A program made the position numbers and the translations under genes. Below, one piece after another: positions 54,842 through 62,204 of a DNA stretch of 64,000 nucleotides; position 1 is the first letter of the stretch; every line of letters starts with the position of its first letter. The stretch is taken from assembly GCA_041751935.1 (NCBI GenBank), contig JBGSIA010000165.1:1-64000 (forward strand), in the 5' to 3' direction. Source of the DNA: JBBSJZ01 sp041751935. Lineage in GTDB: Bacteria; Planctomycetota; Planctomycetia; Pirellulales; Pirellulaceae. Below the pieces are notes generated by a model. It saw only the letters and a list, made by a program, of their open reading frames with translations, did not search any database and was not told where the DNA came from.

Positions 54842-55849
54842 TTACGCTGCGTGGGCGGGGACTGCTGGGGACGTCGGTTGGGATCGCTGTTTTTCAAACC
54901 GCTTGGCAATTCGTTCGGGAGGTGTTCGCCAACGACGGTGCAGCCACCAGTATTGCTCTACCGCCATGCCAATCGCAGCGGTGAGTCCTTTGTTGTACCA
55001 CTGCGTCAACGACACGACGCTGGCACAGACGTCATCGCGATCATTTTGCGGGTCGGCGACCGCGATACATCCCGACTCGAACTGCATCGGCTGGCCCTCG
55101 ATTCGCCTCGTGTATCCTACAAGCATGGGGGCTCCACTGGACATGGTGAACAGCGCCAAGGCCTTGTGACAGGATGCTGGGGCACCCAAGAAATTGACCC
55201 AACAACCTTTTTCACCTGCGTGTTGGTCGGCCAGCAGCGAGAGCGTGCCTGCATTCTGGAGGTGTTGTTCGATGTGCGGAGCGCAACCGATCTTGTCAAC
55301 CATGAACTGGCCTCGAGCCTCGCGAAATCGCTGTACCCATTCATGCAAAAAACGATTGTCCAAACGTCGAGCAATTGACGTCGTGCTGAATCCCATCAGC
55401 CCGATGACATAGCCGCCGATCTCGAAATTGCCAAAATGTCCGGTAACCAACACAGTGGGGCGGTTACTTAGCAGATATTCTAGAATTCGTCGGTTCTCAC
55501 GGAAACGAACATGTTGATTCCAGTTGCAGAGATGCAGTCGACGTTGTGCCCAGGCAATTTCAAAGGACATCAGCAGCAGATGATGCCACATCGCGGTGCT
55601 GAGCCTCGATCGCTCTTTTGGGGAAGCGTTGGCAAAGCACTGGGCCAAGTTCGCTTCTGTCGTTTTTTTGCGAAGTCGCATTGGCCCAGCCGCGAGGAAT
55701 GCCATATTTCGGCAGAGGGAGTCACCCATATCCACGGGCATAGCTTGAACGAACGCGATCAACATGCGCACGAACGCATATGCTGCGAACTCAATGACGA
55801 GAGGGCGAAATTCTCGAATAAACTGGCGAATTGGTGACACCGGGGGCAT
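54842..55849 (-). CDS. Lysophospholipid/lipid A acyltransferase (LpxL/HtrB family)
   Basis: ATG at 55849 is preferred, with GCAGG nine bases upstream, giving 335 residues; ATG at 55882 and longer readings are possible. An N-terminal hydrophobic region (FRPLVIEFAAYAFVRML) precedes the catalytic VTGHFGNFEIGGY, where His and Glu form the HX4E pair. SLLADQHAGEKGCWVNFLG and PERIAKRFE are further family hallmarks. Members add secondary acyl chains to lipid A or related lipids, which supports a Gram-negative type envelope. No other lipid A gene is nearby. Confidence 0.88.
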   Translation of the reverse strand: MPPVSPIRQFIREFRPLVIEFAAYAFVRMLIAFVQAMPVDMGDSLCRNMAFLAAGPMRLRKKTTEANLAQCFANASPKERSRLSTAMWHHLLLMSFEIAWAQRRLHLCNWNQHVRFRENRRILEYLLSNRPTVLVTGHFGNFEIGGYVIGLMGFSTTSIARRLDNRFLHEWVQRFREARGQFMVDKIGCAPHIEQHLQNAGTLSLLADQHAGEKGCWVNFLGAPASCHKALALFTMSSGAPMLVGYTRRIEGQPMQFESGCIAVADPQNDRDDVCASVVSLTQWYNKGLTAAIGMAVEQYWWLHRRWRTPPERIAKRFEKQRSQPTSPAVPAHAA

Positions 55850-56076
55850 TTTTTGTGGCCTGCAGCCGGGAAGATTGAACATTCGGCGGCCTGGGGATCG
55901 CTGCCGAGGCTCAGCGGATCGTAACCGACGCTCAGGCACCAGTGGAACACTGAAACCGGTCCGGCCATGGTTTAGTCTGGAGCAGATGAATTCGCCCGGC
56001 TTGTTTGATTCGCTTGAACAAGACACGATTGTCATCACTCGGGCTTAGTTTTTCGTTTTTTTGGATCGAATCATTG

Positions 56077-56826
56077 ATGAGTGACTCGTGCGCTGTTGTG
56101 TTGGCTGCCGGGAAGGGAACCCGGATGAAAAGTGATTTGCCCAAGGTGTTGTGCCAAGTTTGTGGCCGGGCAATGATCCATTTCGTTGTCGATGCTTTGG
56201 AGAAAGCAGGAATTCAGAGGCAAATCATTGTTGTCGGTTACGGTGGTGACGCAGTTAAGCGAGAACTGTACGGTCGTGGTCCTGCGGTGGAGTTCGTGAC
56301 ACAGAGCGAACAGTTGGGGACCGGTCATGCCGTCCAAATGGCAGTCCCCCAGCTAGCCGGGCATCAGGGGCTGACGGTGGTCGTTGCCGGCGATTCGCCT
56401 CTGATACAATCATCGAGCTTGCTAAAGCTGAAGAAATATTTTGTAGAGAATCAGCCCGCGTTGTTGCTCGGAACTTTGGAAAAAGACCAACCCGAGGGAC
56501 TGGGACGAATCGTCCGTAACGAGGCGGGCGAGTTTTGTGGAATTGTCGAACACAAAGATGCCAGCGAAACCCAGCGGACGATTCGCGAAGTGAACATGAG
56601 CACCTATTTCTTCAGAAACCCCGATCTTCTCGATGCACTGGGGCAACTGTCCAATGAGAATGCACAGGGCGAGTACTACTTGACCGATTGTGCGCGGCTG
56701 TTGCGCGAGTCGGGAAAGAAAGTTGAAGCACTACCGGTGCTTGAGCCATGTGAATCACTTTCGATCAACAACCCTGAGGAGTTACGGATCGTCGACCAGG
56801 CGATGCGGACGATGGGCTATGCGTGA
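56077..56826 (+). CDS. GlmU-like N-acetylglucosamine-1-phosphate uridylyltransferase, N-terminal domain only
   Basis: ATG at 56077 gives 249 residues. The nucleotidyltransferase fold shows VVLAAGKGTRMKSDLPKVL at the start, SEQLGTGHAVQMA, VVVAGDSPLIQ, and NMSTYFFRNPDLLDAL with NAQGEYYLTD. These are the UTP- and sugar-binding segments of GlmU. Bifunctional GlmU is about 450 residues with a left-handed beta-helix acetyltransferase domain; here the protein ends before it. A separate acetyltransferase must supply GlcNAc-1-phosphate. The gene overlaps prs by eight bases. The Bacillus gcaD(glmU)-prs order is the same. Confidence 0.85.
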   Translation: MSDSCAVVLAAGKGTRMKSDLPKVLCQVCGRAMIHFVVDALEKAGIQRQIIVVGYGGDAVKRELYGRGPAVEFVTQSEQLGTGHAVQMAVPQLAGHQGLTVVVAGDSPLIQSSSLLKLKKYFVENQPALLLGTLEKDQPEGLGRIVRNEAGEFCGIVEHKDASETQRTIREVNMSTYFFRNPDLLDALGQLSNENAQGEYYLTDCARLLRESGKKVEALPVLEPCESLSINNPEELRIVDQAMRTMGYA

Positions 56827-57769
56827 ACTGAAGATCTTTAGCGGGCGGGCGAACCGAGATCTTGCGGTGAAGATCTGTCGGCATCTCCACCTCGAACCGG
56901 CGGCGATTACGCTCGGGAAGTTCCCCGACGGAGAAAATTATTGCAAACTTGACGAGGACGTTCGTGGGCGCGACGTATTCTTGATCCAACCGACATGTCC
57001 GCCGGTTAATGACAATTTGCTCGAATTGTTGATCATGATCGACAGTTGCAAACGAGCCAGTGCTGAGCGAATCACAGCGGTCATCCCGTATTACGGCTAC
57101 GCTCGTCAGGACCGCAAAGACGAGGGCCGTGTGCCGATCACGGCCAAGCTGGTCGCCAACATCATCACTCGGGCAGGCGCCGATCGCGTATTGACGATGG
57201 ATCTACATGCGGCACAGATTCAAGGTTTCTTCGATGTTCCCGTCGATCACTTGTACGCCGCTCCAGTGCTCAACGATCACTTCAGTAACCGCGGCTTCAT
57301 CGACGAAAATATTGTCGTGGTCAGCCCCGATGAGGGAAGTATTAAACGAGCTGTCGGTCACGGTAAACGCCTAGGCGGCAAACTAGCAATCGTCGACAAA
57401 CGACGAACAAGCGCAACGGAAGTGCGTCAAAGTACCATTATTGGTGGACCGGTAGAGGGCAAGATCGCACTGATGTTTGATGACATGATCAGTACCGCTG
57501 GATCAATTTGTGGCGCCGCACGGTTGGTTCATGCTGCTGGTGCCGCCGAAATTCACATTGCTTGTACGCATGCGATTCTCTGTGGCCCAGCGATCGAGCG
57601 ACTGAGAGAAGCGCCTATCGACTCGATCACGATCACCGATACGATCCCCATTCCGGCTGAGAAACAGTTACCGAATCTGGTCCAGCTTTCCGTGGCACCG
57701 TTATTAGCTGAGGCGATTAAGCGAATTCACCATGATCAATCGATTAGCGAACTGTTTCGCGAACGATGA
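56819..57769 (+). CDS. prs: Ribose-phosphate pyrophosphokinase
   Basis: ATG at 56819 lies inside the end of the uridylyltransferase gene and gives 316 residues, the standard PRPP synthetase length. Motifs are LKIFSGRANRDLAVKIC, IPYYGYARQDRKDEGR, the ribose-5-phosphate-binding VLTMDLHAAQIQGFF and the PRPP loop MFDDMISTAGSI. The enzyme makes phosphoribosyl pyrophosphate for nucleotide, His and Trp synthesis. Overlap with the upstream gene suggests coupled translation. The stop codon is immediately adjacent to the convergent nrdR stop. Confidence 0.95.
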   Translation: MRELKIFSGRANRDLAVKICRHLHLEPAAITLGKFPDGENYCKLDEDVRGRDVFLIQPTCPPVNDNLLELLIMIDSCKRASAERITAVIPYYGYARQDRKDEGRVPITAKLVANIITRAGADRVLTMDLHAAQIQGFFDVPVDHLYAAPVLNDHFSNRGFIDENIVVVSPDEGSIKRAVGHGKRLGGKLAIVDKRRTSATEVRQSTIIGGPVEGKIALMFDDMISTAGSICGAARLVHAAGAAEIHIACTHAILCGPAIERLREAPIDSITITDTIPIPAEKQLPNLVQLSVAPLLAEAIKRIHHDQSISELFRER

Positions 57770-58264
57770 CTAGGTTTGCGGATCGTCGAGTGGTTTGTTT
57801 GCAGAATCGCTCTTGAGACCCATCATTTTCGAGATCGCTTGAACGAAATCTTGGGCGTCGTCGAAATCACGGTAAACACTAGAAAAACGAATGTAGGCGA
57901 CTTCATCTTCGGGCGCCAAATGCTGCATAACAAAGTCGCCAATTTGAGAGGTAGTGACTTCTGTATCGCAGCTTGAGTAAATGTCGTTCTCGACCGCTTG
58001 CACAATTCGCTCGATCCGAGGACTGCTAATTGGGCGTTTCGAGCATGCCCGTTCGATTCCACGACGTATTTTCTCTCGGTCCAGCGGCTCTCGCGTTTGA
58101 TCACGCTTCACCACTCGGATGCTCAGTTGTTCGATCTTTTCCAAGGTTGTGAACCGCCGCTGGCACGACTGGCAGATCCGTTTTCGGCGTACCATGTAAC
58201 CATCTTCCGCGGCTCGCGTGTCAAGTACTCGGTCATTGTCGCTATGGCAGTACGGACAACGCAT
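57770..58264 (-). CDS. nrdR: Transcriptional repressor NrdR
   Basis: Start at the ATG ending at 58264, since the protein family begins MRCPYC, giving 164 residues. The zinc ribbon has Cys3, Cys6, Cys31 and Cys34, with RKRICQSCQRRFTTLE. The ATP-cone domain follows (VKRDQTREPLDREKIRRGI, EVAYIRFSSVYRDFDD). NrdR senses dATP/ATP and represses ribonucleotide reductase genes by binding NrdR boxes. No nrd gene is in the window. The gene converges on prs with no intergenic base. Confidence 0.95.
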   Translation of the reverse strand: MRCPYCHSDNDRVLDTRAAEDGYMVRRKRICQSCQRRFTTLEKIEQLSIRVVKRDQTREPLDREKIRRGIERACSKRPISSPRIERIVQAVENDIYSSCDTEVTTSQIGDFVMQHLAPEDEVAYIRFSSVYRDFDDAQDFVQAISKMMGLKSDSANKPLDDPQT

Positions 58265-58509
58265 GACGTAACCAAAATGACGGATGGCTTGCAAAACGAT
58301 ATATTATCGTAGACCGCTAACTCGCTCATCGTCCCTAGGACGCTTTCCCAAGGAATCCAGATGTCGATATTCCCGACGCCCGCTGCTTACAATCGACCAT
58401 CCGTTGTACCTGCGAGGCATCACTTCATTCAATCGCCACCCGAAAACAATCGCTCTCGGAAAACCTCTTGTCCGCGTTTTCCCGGCGAATGGATCTAGGG
58501 TCAAATCGA

Positions 58510-58848
58510 ATGGCCCAATGGTTTGTGCAGCGATCTGGGGACGTCATCGGCCCTTTGTCTCCGGCGGAGTTACTGACTCTGGTTCGATCCGGTGTGGTCA
58601 AGCCAGCCACCATGATTCGCAAAGACGACATGGCGTGGTTGCAGGCAAGCGAGGTCGGCGGTTTGTTCGAGGCTGCGATGCGACCGACGATCCTGAGCTA
58701 CTGTCCCCGCTGTGATTCGCTGCTGGAGACGGTGCCGTGTGAATGCCCCAAATGTCGTTCTCAAGTGCAGCAACCGAGAACTCGGATCATTGAGAATACG
58801 ATCAATGACGATGCAAGCTGCGATTCACCGGAAAGCAACGATGCCTGA
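58510..58848 (+). CDS. GYF_2-domain protein with short zinc ribbon
   Basis: A 112-residue protein starting at ATG 58510 (an upstream in-frame ATG at 58468 would add 14 untypical residues). Residues 2-55 are a GYF_2/DUF4339 domain: WFVQRSGDVIGPLSPAELL and RKDDMAWLQASEV. A compact zinc ribbon follows at about 63-82 (YCPRCDSLL, CECPKC). The tail is acidic. GYF_2 domains are common in planctomycetes, usually attached to membrane segments; here none is present. A role as a small cytoplasmic adaptor is possible; function unknown. Confidence 0.72.
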   Translation: MAQWFVQRSGDVIGPLSPAELLTLVRSGVVKPATMIRKDDMAWLQASEVGGLFEAAMRPTILSYCPRCDSLLETVPCECPKCRSQVQQPRTRIIENTINDDASCDSPESNDA

Positions 58849-58898
58849 ACTCGCTGTACGAGCCCAGGCATCCTGATGTTCTTTAACTTGTCGCGTTC

Positions 58899-60239
58899 TT
58901 AGTACTTGAATTCCGCGCCCACAGTCAGCCCCATAAAGAACACATCGTCATCGGCATTCACTCGGCGACCGACGTTGGGTGTGACTAACGCAGGCACTTG
59001 ATCGATTGCCGAGGCGACTCCGCTCAAGTACCAGAACTCTGTACCCGCTCGAACCGACAACGCTTCACCAAGATCATAGCGTACGCCAGAACCCAATTCG
59101 AAGAATCCAGCAAGTTCCGAATCACTATCGTTGGTCGACAAGATTGTATTGCCGTTATTGATCAGGAGCACATCGTCGTCGACAAGATTCAAGTACGCAC
59201 CGGCCCGACCACGGAAGTCTGCGTAGCCATGACAGCTCATTGGGTACAACAGATCCAAACCGATTTGGGCACCAAACATCTTGTTTTCAGTGTTGGACGT
59301 CAATTGCCCCGCACGTCCGGCAGTCGTGTTGCTGCTGAAGTAGTTATAGTCTTCCTGGTAATCGATGTAACGGAAACCATACAGCACCTTGGCGACTTGC
59401 CAACCGACCAGCGTGCGGCTGGATTCAAGGCTGAAGTATTCGGCGTTGTAGAACTGCGATTGGTTTTCGGCGTTGGAAAACGCTGTCAAGTCGGCCGCAG
59501 CAACCGGCAAACCTGGTGTCAGAAACGTTTGAATCCCACCGGCGGCATCGTTACGACTAGCTTGCAAGTCCCAGCGAAGGGGACCAATGAAACTCATTTC
59601 ATAACCATGGAAACAGTCTGGTACGGCACCCATCGTAATCCGCGGTGCCCACTCGTACCCGAATTGGTTCATGGCAAACTGTGGGCTGAACGAAAAACCT
59701 TGGTCGCCAGCTCGCCGTACGTAAACGCCTTCAATGGCAGCGTACTGGTAAGGATTACAAGGAGTACCGCACGCGGTCGGTGCGCCGGCTCCGAAGCGTG
59801 GTTGATAGTTCGGAGAGGCAAAATCGGTGTAGCCTCCACCGCCAACGCCCACTCCGCAGTTGCCGCCACAGGCCGAGCTACCACAGCTTGGACAGCCACC
59901 GTCATAGCTCACTGGGACAACCGCTGATCCGCGAGCAAGGAGGCTCGAGTCGGCTAGCCCATTTGCACGCATCACGCGACCGGTCTCGCTGTCACTGGCT
60001 TGGAACGACGCTGCGTTCACCACGCGATAGGATGTGCCATCGAAATTCAGTTGAGATGGTTCGTTGCTGCTGCCGGTTGACTGGCTCCACGCCGCGGGCA
60101 CCACCTGTGCAGTATCGGACTGTGCATAGGCATTGCCGCTGCACAATGTCGTTCCAGCACCGAGCGTTGCCGCTCCACAAAACGCCAGCCAGCCACGAAG
60201 ACGCTTGCTGAATCGTTTTTGGATCGAATAGATCTTCAT
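58899..60239 (-). CDS. BBP7-like outer-membrane beta-barrel protein
   Basis: Start at the ATG ending at 60239, with GAGG eight bases upstream, giving 446 residues. A basic N-terminus and signal segment (to about residue 39) end in SGNAYAQSD. A Cys/Gly-rich patch near 120-140 (GGCPSCGSSACGGNCGVGVG) is followed by beta-strands with aromatic girdles (WQVAKVLYGFRYIDYQED, FGAQIGLDLLYPMSC) and a terminal strand MGLTVGAEFKY ending in an aromatic residue, as in barrels inserted by BamA. This planctomycete family is very common; its members are presumed porins. It follows a pilus-N/BON gene on the same strand. Confidence 0.78.
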   Translation of the reverse strand: MKIYSIQKRFSKRLRGWLAFCGAATLGAGTTLCSGNAYAQSDTAQVVPAAWSQSTGSSNEPSQLNFDGTSYRVVNAASFQASDSETGRVMRANGLADSSLLARGSAVVPVSYDGGCPSCGSSACGGNCGVGVGGGGYTDFASPNYQPRFGAGAPTACGTPCNPYQYAAIEGVYVRRAGDQGFSFSPQFAMNQFGYEWAPRITMGAVPDCFHGYEMSFIGPLRWDLQASRNDAAGGIQTFLTPGLPVAAADLTAFSNAENQSQFYNAEYFSLESSRTLVGWQVAKVLYGFRYIDYQEDYNYFSSNTTAGRAGQLTSNTENKMFGAQIGLDLLYPMSCHGYADFRGRAGAYLNLVDDDVLLINNGNTILSTNDSDSELAGFFELGSGVRYDLGEALSVRAGTEFWYLSGVASAIDQVPALVTPNVGRRVNADDDVFFMGLTVGAEFKY

Positions 60240-60347
60240 GATCAAACCTCGTTGAACTCTCGGTGCGGTATGGGTCAACCGCGCAGGAAGTGAAATCGTT
60301 TTTGGAAACAAGGAACAAGCTACAAATTGAACGGAGGGTGACAAAAA

Positions 60348-61895
60348 TCAGCGAATGACTAGTTCGTCAACAACCGGAATCAAACACGTTTTACGCACCA
60401 TTCGAATGATCTGTGACGCAGATTTGTCACTGTCGCAGTTGCCTTCAACGATCAATTGACCATTGCGTTGACTGACTCTCACTCGACTGCTGGGAAAGGC
60501 CCGAGCGATCGATTGATTCAAAGTGGATGCAGTATCACCGACGGCCTCGCCCGTCACTTCGACGGCGCCCTCGACGTGTATGCGAAACACCTGAACTTTG
60601 GTTTCGCTACTGATGCCGTCTTCGCCCCAGACCGACAGCCGCGTGACGCCTCGGCCCGTACCGATCAACTTCAGCTCGTTGCTCCCAGAAGTGACAACTT
60701 GACAAATCGCTTGATCGCTGACCGTCACTTTATGGACCTTTCCGCCCATTGTTAGCGAACGAACTTGCGCCATTGTCATATACAAGTCAATCTGCGGAGC
60801 GGTCTGTGGCTTTTGATGGTTGCTATCGCTGAAATGAGTGGACGGCGATGGCTCATCAACAAGTTGTATCGACTCGACGCGGGTAACCGCAGGCCGGACG
60901 ATTGCAATGCCGTCTGTCGATTCACTGCGTTTGATCGGAAGTGGCGTTGATGCAACATCGACCGGCGGGCGATAACGATTGCTCGACGAAACAATGCTGC
61001 TCACAGCGTTGTCACTGTCGTAACCCGACGTGGTTTGAATCGATGAGCTGCGAGTACTGTGCTGATGCTGCGAAGTTTGCGGCATCAAGGAAGGTGGTGC
61101 GGCAGCAAAGTCGAACGCAACCAAGGGCTCGGCAAGTTCGATCAAGATGGGTGTCGCTTCCGCCAATCCAGAAGACATGTCAACAAGACGGTTCGCATCG
61201 TTATCTGAAAGCGAAAACTCCAAGACACTTGCCTCCGGCTCAATCGCAACGTCGTTGTCCGCTACGTTTTCCTCGCTGGGCTCGGTCGGTACTTCAGTTG
61301 CCTCGTTGGGGACCTCAGCCATCTCAATTTTCGGCACCGCGCTCTCAAGAACGGGTTGCACGGCCTCCAATACCGGTTGAACGGCTTCGAGAATCGGCTG
61401 AATTGTATCAAGTGCTGGGTCTTTGACTTGCTCTAGCAACGGCTTAACGACAACGTCGCTAACGGCGACTTCCGCCAAGTCTTCGTTCGTATGGTGCAGT
61501 GAAGTGACTAGCGGATTGGATTGGATCGGTGATGGACCCACCTGATCAATGGTGATCACGGGCGCCAAGGGCGAATCGGGTTCTCCAATATTCCGCAACC
61601 CAACGGCGACCCCGATGGGCTTCAGCCGCAACATGGGAACCTGGCTATCGGACGCCAGTCGAATGTTGGGATTCTCTACCAGGGAGAGAACCGGCTCACA
61701 GAACGGATTGCCTTGAACTCGAATCGTCGGTCCCGCAGCCGACAACGGCAAGGGAGCGATGGGGCTCGTCGCAATGGTGGCGGGTTCGCCAGCCCAACTG
61801 TTCGAAGCGGCAATTGTTGGTGTTGTGGCCGCGACAATCACCGCGACTATGGCGGCTCGCCGCCCGCCTCGGCGCCGTCGAGTATCGCTAGTCAT
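60348..61895 (-). CDS. Exported protein with pilus-N (secretin N-terminal-like) and BON domains
   Basis: ATG at 61895 is chosen, after GTGAGA, giving 515 residues. A basic stretch and signal segment lie at 1-35. Residues 40-360 are low-complexity, with repeats such as PILEAVQPVLEAVQPVLESA. The C-terminal 150 residues are ordered: a T2SS/T3SS pilus-N domain (MGGKVHKVTVSDQAICQVV, LIGTGRGVTRLSVWGEDG) and a BON domain (VRVSQRNGQLIVEGNCDSD). In RcpA/CpaC proteins these parts precede a secretin channel. Here the secretin domain is absent. It may bind the envelope or a secretin encoded elsewhere. Confidence 0.75.
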   Translation of the reverse strand: MTSDTRRRRGGRRAAIVAVIVAATTPTIAASNSWAGEPATIATSPIAPLPLSAAGPTIRVQGNPFCEPVLSLVENPNIRLASDSQVPMLRLKPIGVAVGLRNIGEPDSPLAPVITIDQVGPSPIQSNPLVTSLHHTNEDLAEVAVSDVVVKPLLEQVKDPALDTIQPILEAVQPVLEAVQPVLESAVPKIEMAEVPNEATEVPTEPSEENVADNDVAIEPEASVLEFSLSDNDANRLVDMSSGLAEATPILIELAEPLVAFDFAAAPPSLMPQTSQHQHSTRSSSIQTTSGYDSDNAVSSIVSSSNRYRPPVDVASTPLPIKRSESTDGIAIVRPAVTRVESIQLVDEPSPSTHFSDSNHQKPQTAPQIDLYMTMAQVRSLTMGGKVHKVTVSDQAICQVVTSGSNELKLIGTGRGVTRLSVWGEDGISSETKVQVFRIHVEGAVEVTGEAVGDTASTLNQSIARAFPSSRVRVSQRNGQLIVEGNCDSDKSASQIIRMVRKTCLIPVVDELVIR

Positions 61896-62204
61896 TCTCT
61901 CACGCATGCCGCATCCCCAGCGTCCGAGCATCTGTCAGTTAGCTGCCCCACCGTCGGACAGCCATCAATAGCGATTCACGTGCTATTATCTAGCGAGCGA
62001 GAATCTCAGTAGCTTTCAGTATCGGACAAGGCTGATCTTGACATTAACGATTCTGCCGGTTCATCCGCATGTAGCAATCACCCGCATCGAAACGAGCATG
62101 CCGCCTTTTCCATAATTAACGGGCGATTGCTTGTGGACAAGTCTCCACTTCAGTTTGTGTTAAGAGAAAGTCGCTAGTTTCACGCTGGGGCGGGACCAAT
62201 ACCA
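61896..62204. other. Intergenic region upstream of the pilus-N/BON gene
   Basis: About 300 bases between two minus-strand genes. It should contain the promoter of the pilus-N/BON gene near 61900-62000 and the 3' end of the sulfotransferase transcript. No clear hairpin with T-run is seen. Confidence 0.5.

Noticed and set aside
58998..59927. 309-codon plus-strand frame opposite the BBP7-like gene
   Set aside because: The minus-strand protein has signal peptide, barrel strands and ribosome binding site; the antisense frame has none.
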